In this document: one piece after another, positions 32,604-37,788 of the stretch
Numbering within the stretch: position 1 is the stretch's first letter
Layout of the letters: each line of letters opens with the position of its first letter
Assembly (NCBI GenBank): GCA_964361785.1
Contig: CAYIBX010000011.1
Span: forward strand, 1 to 37,788
Source: UBA927 sp964361785
GTDB taxonomy: Bacteria > Patescibacteriota > Microgenomatia > UBA10105 > UBA927
Direction: 5' to 3'
Length of the DNA: 37,788 nucleotides
The notes under the pieces: generated by a model
What the model saw: only the letters and a program-made list of their open reading frames with translations
Database searches by the model: none
What the model was told of the DNA's origin: nothing
Made by a program: the position numbers and the translations under genes

Positions 32604-33576
32604 TAAAATTGTCTGTATAGGCGGAGGCACGGGTACATTTGTAGCTCTTCGTGGACTCAAACAATTTCATCATGCGCTCTCAGCCATAGTCACCATGAGT
32701 GACTCAGGAGGCAGTAACAGACGCTTGCGTGATGAATTTGGTCTGCTCCCTACTTCAGATTTACGACAGTGTTTAGTAGCGCTCGCAGAGGAGAGTGGAG
32801 GAGTAGGACTACTTCGTAAACTTTTCATGTACAGATTTGAAAAGGGAAATGGTATAGCCGGCATGACATTTGGAAATTTGTTTATGGCAGCGCTTACCGA
32901 TATATTAGGATCACAAAAAGAAGCTATTAAAAAGACTGGTAAAGTGTTACGGATAAAGGGCGCTGTGATCCCCGTGACATTTACGGATACCAATCTCTTT
33001 GCTACGTATGAAAATGGCCTTACGGTAAGTGAGGAACATCTGATTGACGAACCAACGCACGATGGAACGCTTAAAATTACCAATATAGTATTAACCCCCC
33101 CAGCAAAAGCCAACCCTGATGCACTTCAATCGATACAACAAGCGGATTTAATCGTCATAGGGCCAGGTGATTTGTACACAAGCATTATTCCAAACCTTTT
33201 AGTCGAGGGAATTGGCGAAACGCTGCAACAAACGAAGGGAAAAGTTGTGTACGTTCTCAATTTGATGACAAAATTTGGTCAAACATACGCATTTAAAGCA
33301 TCAGATCATGTCCGTACATTAGAAAAATTTATTGGCAAGTCACTGGATGTAGTAGTGGTAAATTCTGATACCTTTTCTAAGGAAGCGTTACGCGTCTATG
33401 CCAAGTGTCATGAAGAACCGGTGGTAGACGATTTTGCGGAGGAATATTTTCGTGTTGTACGAACGCCGCTTATCAGTGCTGCAGTGTACGAAAAATCAAC
33501 AGCAGACACGCTGGTACGAAGCCTTATTCGACATGATAGTGATTTACTAGCAAAAACATTAGTTTCTTTACTTTGA
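32584..33576 (+). CDS. yvcK: YvcK/CofD-family gluconeogenesis factor
   Basis: A 330-aa UPF0052 protein: KIVCIGGGTGTFVALRGLKQF, MSDSGGSNRRLRDEFGLLPTSDLRQCLVAL, GNLFMAALTDILG and VIGPGDLYTSIIPNLLVEGI. In firmicutes YvcK binds UDP-sugars and is needed for gluconeogenic growth and cell-wall homeostasis. RapZ and WhiA, its usual neighbours there, are absent here. It overlaps the upstream membrane-protein gene by 20 nt. Its presence fits the gluconeogenic ppsA-eno-gpmI set elsewhere in the window. Confidence 0.92.
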   Translation: MISQSTSKIVCIGGGTGTFVALRGLKQFHHALSAIVTMSDSGGSNRRLRDEFGLLPTSDLRQCLVALAEESGGVGLLRKLFMYRFEKGNGIAGMTFGNLFMAALTDILGSQKEAIKKTGKVLRIKGAVIPVTFTDTNLFATYENGLTVSEEHLIDEPTHDGTLKITNIVLTPPAKANPDALQSIQQADLIVIGPGDLYTSIIPNLLVEGIGETLQQTKGKVVYVLNLMTKFGQTYAFKASDHVRTLEKFIGKSLDVVVVNSDTFSKEALRVYAKCHEEPVVDDFAEEYFRVVRTPLISAAVYEKSTADTLVRSLIRHDSDLLAKTLVSLL

Positions 33577-33591
33577 AAGGAGTAGCTTACT

Positions 33592-33807
33592 ATGAACACA
33601 ATTATTCTCGTCGCGCATCTTGTAGTCACGCTTGTACTTATTTGCCTTATACTCCTGCAAAGTAGTAAAGGCGGATTAGGCGGGGGAATGGGTGGAGGAG
33701 AATTTTATCGAACCAAACGAGGAGCTGAGAAAATAGTATTTAATGCAACAGTAATTACGGCGGTGCTTTTCTTATTCACATCGATTATTAACGTATTTAT
33801 ACGTTGA
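33592..33807 (+). CDS. secG: Protein-export membrane protein SecG
   Basis: Accessory subunit of the SecYEG translocon. The 71-aa protein has two transmembrane helices (IILVAHLVVTLVLICLILLQ and VITAVLFLFTSIINVFI) around the conserved cytoplasmic loop SSKGGLGGGMGGGEFYRTKRG. A good ribosome-binding site (AAAGGAG at 33576-33582) precedes the ATG at 33592, unlike the leaderless operon heads. Confidence 0.95.
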   Translation: MNTIILVAHLVVTLVLICLILLQSSKGGLGGGMGGGEFYRTKRGAEKIVFNATVITAVLFLFTSIINVFIR

Positions 33808-33818
33808 CATAACGATTT

Positions 33819-35153
33819 ATGACAATTTCACATAGTATCCGCATTGCGTATCTTATCGCGGTTGAGCTTGGTCGCAAATATACCAGATTCTTGTTTATTG
33901 GTTTTCTTATCGGTCTTTGCGTTTCTTTTGTCTTCTCTCGTACATATCCGTATCTTACCGCTCAGATTTTATATAAAACCGAGCGCATAGGAATAATTGG
34001 CGAGTATAACCCATCGTCATTGCCACTTTCCGTGCAGACGCTTATAAGTCATGGTTTGACAAACGTCCTACCTGACGGCAAGGTAGAAGGCATTCTTGCT
34101 GAAAAATGGGAGGCTACCAACAGTGCAAAAACATTTATTTTTACGCTGAGAAAAGACCTGCAGTGGTCGAATGGCAAAAAAGTTGTGGCCTCTGATATCA
34201 ATTATAATATACGCGGCGTAACACTTATCCCAAGCGATGACTACTCCATTGTAGCTCACTTACAATACCCATACAGTCCATTCCCAACCCTCGTATCAAA
34301 ACCAATAATTCTTCCCGGTCTTCGAGGATTTGGAGAGTATAAAGTAAAGGGCATACTACTGCAGGGCGATACAGTTCGCTCAATACAGCTTGAACCAAGA
34401 AACGATAAAAGTGCCACAAAAGCTATCACCTTTTATCGCACTGAAGCTCAAGGTGTACTAGCATTTAAACTTGGCGAGATAAAAACCCTTGAAGAACTAA
34501 GCACCGCCTCAGCGCTCAAAGACTGGGGGAAAGTGACGATTAATGAGCGCGTCCGGTACGATCGCATCGTCACACTCTTTTTTAATACCAGAGACCCGCT
34601 GCTTTCCGATAAATCAATTCGACAAGGATTATCCTACGGTGTGCCGGATTTACCATTTAAACGCGCTGGTAGTCCCATAAGCATTACGTCTTGGGCCTAT
34701 ACTGATAATGTGAAAAACTATGCATATGACCCCGTCATGGCAAAAAAATTATTGGCGCATACGCCAATTGCATCTTCTTCCTCTGAGCTGGTATTATCTA
34801 CGTTTCCTGCCTATTTGGATGTAGCGCAATCTATCGCAAGTTCTTGGAATGCACTGGGAATTCATACTACCGTAAAAGTAGAAAATTCAGTTACGCCAAA
34901 TTTTAAAGTATTTCTTTCCGCACAAGATTTACCCCCAGACCCGGATCAATATCCCCTGTGGCATTCAACGCAAACACAAACAAATATAACAGGATACGTA
35001 AATGTAAAAATAGATAAGCTTTTAGAAGATGGCAGACAGGAATTGGATTATGACAAGCGCACAAAAATTTATACGGATTTTCAACGGAGACTCGTGGAAG
35101 ATGCTCCTGCAGCTTTTTTGTATTATCCCACTGTGTATACCGTAACGCGCTGA
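33819..35153 (+). CDS. Peptide/oligo ABC-transporter substrate-binding protein (SBP family 5), membrane-anchored
   Basis: A 444-aa extracytoplasmic solute-binding protein of the DppA/OppA family. It has an uncleaved-looking N-terminal membrane helix (FLFIGFLIGLCVSFVF), no lipobox, then the family fold: GILAEKWEATNSAKTFIFTLRKDLQWSNGKKVVASDI near the N lobe and GVPDLPFKRAGSPIS with LSAQDLPPDPDQYPLWHS later. No ABC permease or ATPase genes are adjacent, so the transporter partners, if any, are elsewhere. Last gene of the uvrB operon, 11 nt after secG. Confidence 0.88.
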   Translation: MTISHSIRIAYLIAVELGRKYTRFLFIGFLIGLCVSFVFSRTYPYLTAQILYKTERIGIIGEYNPSSLPLSVQTLISHGLTNVLPDGKVEGILAEKWEATNSAKTFIFTLRKDLQWSNGKKVVASDINYNIRGVTLIPSDDYSIVAHLQYPYSPFPTLVSKPIILPGLRGFGEYKVKGILLQGDTVRSIQLEPRNDKSATKAITFYRTEAQGVLAFKLGEIKTLEELSTASALKDWGKVTINERVRYDRIVTLFFNTRDPLLSDKSIRQGLSYGVPDLPFKRAGSPISITSWAYTDNVKNYAYDPVMAKKLLAHTPIASSSSELVLSTFPAYLDVAQSIASSWNALGIHTTVKVENSVTPNFKVFLSAQDLPPDPDQYPLWHSTQTQTNITGYVNVKIDKLLEDGRQELDYDKRTKIYTDFQRRLVEDAPAAFLYYPTVYTVTR

Positions 35154-35169
35154 AAATAGCGTTCTCTCG

Positions 35170-35198
35170 TTGTAAGAGTCAAACGTATTTACTACAAT
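35170..35198 (+). promoter_or_regulatory. Promoter of tRNA-Val
   Basis: TTGTAA (35170-35175), 17-bp spacer, TACAAT (35193-35198). Predicted start near 35205, 3 nt before the tRNA. It may also drive the downstream membrane-protein gene. Confidence 0.7.
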
Positions 35199-35207
35199 TG
35201 AGCCGTT

Positions 35208-35281
35208 GGCCATTTAGCTCAGTTGGTTAGAGCGTTCGGTTTACATCCGAAAGGTCGGGGGTTCGAGACCCTCAATGGCCA
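35208..35281 (+). tRNA. tRNA-Val(UAC)
   Basis: Acceptor GGCCATT pairs with AATGGCC; D-arm TAGCTCAGTTGGTTAGAGC; anticodon stem TTCGG/CCGAA with loop TTTACAT (anticodon TAC); T-arm GGGGGTTCGAGACCC; discriminator A at 35281. CCA is not encoded. The next gene's ATG begins at 35283, one base after the tRNA ends. Confidence 0.95.
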
Positions 35282-35282
35282 C

Positions 35283-36611
35283 ATGGTTAAAAAACTTGTC
35301 CCGTATTTTCTCATACTTTTTTGTGTATTGCCAGCTCTCCTTCCCCTGTATTCAAATTCAGTATTAGGTTCTGCAGATAATTTAGCCCACCTTTTTAGAA
35401 TCGTGAATTTAGATTATGCATTACAGCAAGGATATTTGTGGCCGCGATGGGCAGCTCTTGAAGGGCATGGGTTTGGCGCGCCTATTTTTAATTTTAACTA
35501 CATTTTTCCATATTATCTTACAGTTGGTTTGTGGCATGCGACGGCAAGCCTCATTCATGGATCACAACTGTATATGATGCTTGTTTTAGTGGTAAGTGCG
35601 TTTTCCATGTACTCCTTCATTACTGAATTTTTTGGCATTGCATCGGCAGTAGTTTCTGCCATAGTCTATGTATACTTTCCCTATCATCTGATGACCGTCT
35701 ACCTATACGGCAGCTATGGTGAGGCGCTCGCTTTTGCCCTCGTCCCATTGGTGCTTAAATTTCTTTATAGATTTCTCTATAATCATTCGTTTTCTTCTTT
35801 TTTGCTCGCTACGTGCAGTTTGGTGCTTCTTATTCTCTCTCATAATCTTTCAGCGATCATGGCTATAGCTCTTATGGTAACCATGACTCCACTATGTTGG
35901 CATTGCAATAAAGAAAAAATGCGTACGATGATGAGTACCATCGGGGTAGTACTCACTGCTTCACTTATCACTGCTTGGTTTTGGCTTCCAGCGTTATTAG
36001 AAAGTAATTACACAAAACTGGGCATATTATTTGAAAAAGAAACTGCTTTGCGCGACTACTTTTTTCACGTAATTGAGCCGGTCATAGAAAATAGCTGGAA
36101 GCTTCTACAACTTGAAGCGCCCAGTTACTATAGTTACGCTATCGGCATACCAAGTATCATACTCGTTGTTTTCGCCGTTCTATTGCTTATGAAGCAGGGT
36201 ATTTCTATTTTTCGTAACGCCAGAAAATCTAAATTTATTTCTCTTTGGATAGTAGGACTATATTTTATAAGCTGGTGTGTGCTGTCTTTTCTGATGACCA
36301 AAAGCGTATCGGAGCCACTATGGAGTTTACTGCCGGCACGATTAAATTTTTTCTCCTATCCATACAGATTCTTTTTTATTACTACATTTTCTATAGCTGG
36401 CATTACCGCGTATGTACTGCATATAGTTTGGAATCATGTTGATAAAAGGGGAGCTTTTACGTTGTCAGCTATAGTTACTAGTTTGTTTGTTTGGCAAGGC
36501 TATATGTACACACACCCTGCTATCGATAGATTTTTTTTACCGATGAATACTTTAAGTCCGCCCAAACAGTACGATATGCCCCCAACACCCTTAAAAACAT
36601 GGGATACATAG
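35283..36611 (+). CDS. Polytopic membrane protein (6-pyruvoyl-tetrahydropterin-synthase-related domain), probably frameshifted at its 3' end
   Basis: A 442-aa protein with roughly ten hydrophobic helices, starting MVKKLVPYFLILFCVLPALL. The loops SVLGSADNLAHLFRIVNLDY and PRWAALEGHGFGAPIFNFNY are typical of the PTPS_related membrane proteins, a glycosyltransferase-like family of unknown function. The frame extends back to 35223, but that part is the tRNA; I use the ATG at 35283. The protein stops abruptly at PPTPLKTWDT. The soluble C-terminal part expected for the family continues in another frame (36599-37003); one extra A in the A5 run at 36593-36597 joins them. Confidence 0.8.
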   Translation: MVKKLVPYFLILFCVLPALLPLYSNSVLGSADNLAHLFRIVNLDYALQQGYLWPRWAALEGHGFGAPIFNFNYIFPYYLTVGLWHATASLIHGSQLYMMLVLVVSAFSMYSFITEFFGIASAVVSAIVYVYFPYHLMTVYLYGSYGEALAFALVPLVLKFLYRFLYNHSFSSFLLATCSLVLLILSHNLSAIMAIALMVTMTPLCWHCNKEKMRTMMSTIGVVLTASLITAWFWLPALLESNYTKLGILFEKETALRDYFFHVIEPVIENSWKLLQLEAPSYYSYAIGIPSIILVVFAVLLLMKQGISIFRNARKSKFISLWIVGLYFISWCVLSFLMTKSVSEPLWSLLPARLNFFSYPYRFFFITTFSIAGITAYVLHIVWNHVDKRGAFTLSAIVTSLFVWQGYMYTHPAIDRFFLPMNTLSPPKQYDMPPTPLKTWDT

Positions 36612-37003
36612 AATTTATACCTGCAACGGCTGATAGCGATTTTATCAATGCCTTAGATAGCGTTCCTGAACCAAAGTCGAAAGTAGAAATTGTATCAGGA
36701 CAAGCAACGGCCAATGTTGTGATACAAAAAGCACAAGATTTATACGTCGATATCACTGCGTCAAGTCAGAGTCTTTTGCAGGTGAATATTCTTTATTTTC
36801 CGGGTTGGGTAGGCATTATCAAAGGCAAGCGTGTGACTCCTACTATCGATTCTGTCGGAAGGATGATATTTCCGTTACCAAAAGGTCAGTATCAACTCCA
36901 TATAGCTTTTCAAGATACTCCCATTCGATCCATAGCAACTGCAATTTCAATTATCTCCTCTGGTGGGTTATTACTCTTTTGGTTACGACAACGTTACGCT
37001 TGA
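36599..37003 (+). CDS. C-terminal part of the PTPS-related membrane protein (separate frame)
   Basis: A 134-residue frame with EFIPATADSDFINALDSVPE at the start, a beta-rich middle (ILYFPGWVGIIKGKRVTPTID, in part) and a terminal hydrophobic helix (IATAISIISSGGLLLFWL). It overlaps the preceding gene by 13 nt. Read through a one-base shift, the two form a single protein of about 577 aa, which matches the usual architecture of a membrane half plus an extracytoplasmic C-terminal domain. It could also be translated separately from its own ATG by coupling, but it has no ribosome-binding site. I regard a frameshift as more likely. Confidence 0.6.
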   Translation: MGYIEFIPATADSDFINALDSVPEPKSKVEIVSGQATANVVIQKAQDLYVDITASSQSLLQVNILYFPGWVGIIKGKRVTPTIDSVGRMIFPLPKGQYQLHIAFQDTPIRSIATAISIISSGGLLLFWLRQRYA

Positions 37004-37058
37004 TTATACGTTAACAATAAGAGAAAATAGAGTTTGCATTTGTTGAAAAAGAAAATTT

Positions 37059-37134
37059 GCTGAGGTAGCCAAGGTGGTCAAGGCGCGTGTCTGAAAAACA
37101 CGTTATACAGGTTCGACTCCTGTCCTCAGCACCA
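37059..37134 (+). tRNA. tRNA-Phe(GAA) with encoded CCA
   Basis: Acceptor GCTGAGG pairs with CCTCAGC; anticodon stem CGTGT/ACACG with loop CTGAAAA (anticodon GAA); T-arm CAGGTTCGACTCCTG; discriminator A followed by CCA (37132-37134). The D-arm (GCCAAGGTGGTCAAGGC) looks like those of Leu/Ser tRNAs, but the variable loop is short, so Phe is the right call. The other two tRNAs here lack CCA. Confidence 0.9.
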
Positions 37135-37145
37135 ATCGAAAAGAT

Positions 37146-37504
37146 ATGGTAGAAAAAAATATATTATTTATCGAAATTGTTCATGCTTCGGATACGTATA
37201 CATCGGCTGAATTAGAACAAAATTTCCTTAAAGCAGTTGGAGCGTATATTGATCTTGAGTGACAAAATATTAGGGGCGTCGTAGGTAACCTTACTGCTGA
37301 AGAAGCATGTAGCGCGAGGTATATTGGTCAGGATCGTGCCCATCAACGGAAAGGCTTACGAAACTGGCACAAAGAGAAACTTGCGCGATCCTTCCATAAA
37401 AATAAATAGAAGTAGCCTCCTATTTGTCAAATGATATTGGCGTAAATAAAGCAGCAGATGCTCTCAATAAAATGATGGATCGTGACACAACGCATTTTGT
37501 GCTG
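37146..37504 (+). pseudogene. Decayed small gene of unknown function
   Basis: A frame starting at the ATG at 37146 (MVEKNILFIEIVHASDTYTS) stops at TGA (37260-37262), then continues open in the same frame as NIRGVVGNLTAEEACSARYI and RKGLRNWHKEKLARSFHKNK to TAG at 37409. The following segment in another frame, IEVASYLSNDIGVNKAADAL then NKMMDRDTTHFVL, ends in TAA at 37506. Together these read like one protein with a nonsense change and a frameshift. The C-terminal wording faintly recalls host-attachment-protein/baeRF-type domains, but I cannot confirm that. Confidence 0.45.
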
Positions 37505-37506
37505 TA

Positions 37507-37788
37507 ATTATACACTTTGCTCGAACTTTCTTTGAACGAAACTAAGGAAGCCGCCCCGCCGCCGTGCGGGAAACCCGCACTGCCCCACAAAAAAGTTTTC
37601 TTCGCTTTTCCTGATTTGCGCGCGCCGATTTTTTCTTCTAAAAGGAAAAGAAAACTTTTTTGTGTTGCTCTGCTCTGAACGAGCAGGGCGGCGGGGCTGG
37701 CCTCTGTTTGATTTCGCTCGGGTGCGGCGGAATTCCCCCCACACCCCCCTTCCGCCGCACCCTCGCGTTTTGCGCCGACGGGATTTGT
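37507..37788. other. GC-rich, highly structured non-coding block at the window end
   Basis: No convincing gene; a 78-residue minus-strand frame here is very Arg-rich and follows the repeats, so I treat it as spurious. The block holds nested inverted repeats. The outer pair is CCCCGCCGCC (37554-37563) with GGCGGCGGGG (37687-37696). Inside it are a GTGCGGG/CCCGCAC hairpin (37564-37580, loop AAA), a 17-bp perfect pair (37586-37602 with 37648-37664) and a 9-bp hairpin (37667-37689). A further 13-bp perfect pair lies at 37720-37732 and 37750-37762. Base composition differs sharply from the rest of the window. It could be a structured RNA, a repeat element or a contig-end artefact. Confidence 0.6.

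Noticed and set aside
35233..35240. GTTCGGTT inside tRNA-Val, the same octamer as the SOS candidate
   Set aside because: It spans the anticodon stem and loop of the tRNA, so its sequence is explained by tRNA structure.
36593..36611. Programmed ribosomal frameshift in the PTPS-related gene
   Set aside because: The bases do not form a proper X-XXY-YYZ slippery heptamer in the reading frame; mutation or sequencing error is simpler, though slippage on the A run cannot be fully excluded.
37508..37744. 78-residue minus-strand open frame in the GC-rich end block
   Set aside because: Very Arg-rich composition that follows the inverted repeats, no start signal and no recognisable domain; more likely non-coding structure.
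1..37788. CRISPR arrays, phage genes, rRNA genes, toxin-antitoxin pairs
   Set aside because: No regularly spaced repeats, no structural phage proteins, no rRNA sequence and no recognisable toxin-antitoxin pair were found; the holin-family protein is a chromosomal YvlD-like membrane protein.

Overview
The window looks like a chromosomal segment of a Patescibacteria (Candidate Phyla Radiation) bacterium, possibly Parcubacteria-like. The evidence is an A+T-rich genome with very tight gene packing, several unusually short proteins (HolA of 229 aa, UvrC of 441 aa), small proteins of unknown family, and many operon-head genes whose -10 box lies only 6-13 nt before the ATG, which implies leaderless mRNAs. 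TGA is an ordinary stop codon here (for example dinB, rarA and ppsA), so this is not a lineage that recodes TGA as glycine. The phylum assignment is an inference, because no rRNA gene is present.

Layout. 1-3942: a probable copper/envelope-stress cassette with a membrane-anchored DsbA-like thioredoxin (minus strand), a tiny His-tailed membrane protein, an isoprenylcysteine-methyltransferase-like protein and a CopB-type P-type ATPase. Three promoters in this cassette carry the same 17-bp direct-repeat operator. 3950-5951: tRNA-Glu, two small unknown genes and a Y-family DNA polymerase. 5952-13134: a metK-led operon (metK, rarA, Nudix, holA, phosphomannomutase, ManA, SIS-type sugar isomerase). 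Its leader appears to be a divergent SAM-I-clan riboswitch with a REP-like hairpin in P3. 13131-14558: a broken HAD hydrolase and a REP-associated Y1 transposase (RAYT) with four REP hairpins, two of them inside the coding sequence. 14607-21596: a central-carbon operon, ppsA-eno-gpmI-acs. 21601-23991: a small unknown gene under a near-perfect promoter, then rsmI, dedA and lexA. 24103-35153: a long operon uvrB-uvrA-transglutaminase-uvrC-holin-like-yvcK-secG-peptide-binding protein. 35208-37134: tRNA-Val, a frameshifted polytopic membrane protein and tRNA-Phe. 37146-37788: a decayed gene and a GC-rich block of nested inverted repeats unlike the rest of the window.

How parts connect. An octamer, AACCGAAC, occurs in the intergenic regions before lexA, uvrBA and the dinB operon, and is a candidate SOS operator for the LexA encoded here. 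The carbon operon links acetate/acetyl-CoA and pyruvate to PEP, 2-phosphoglycerate and 3-phosphoglycerate, and YvcK downstream is also tied to gluconeogenic growth in other bacteria. The sugar genes of the metK operon supply fructose-6-P, mannose-6-P and mannose-1-P for surface glycans.

Most notable: the metK leader riboswitch, the shared copper-cassette operator, the SOS octamer, the REP-containing transposase gene, an independent phosphoglycerate mutase with Thr in place of the catalytic Ser, a UvrC without its C-terminal helix-hairpin-helix region, and the structured block at the right end.
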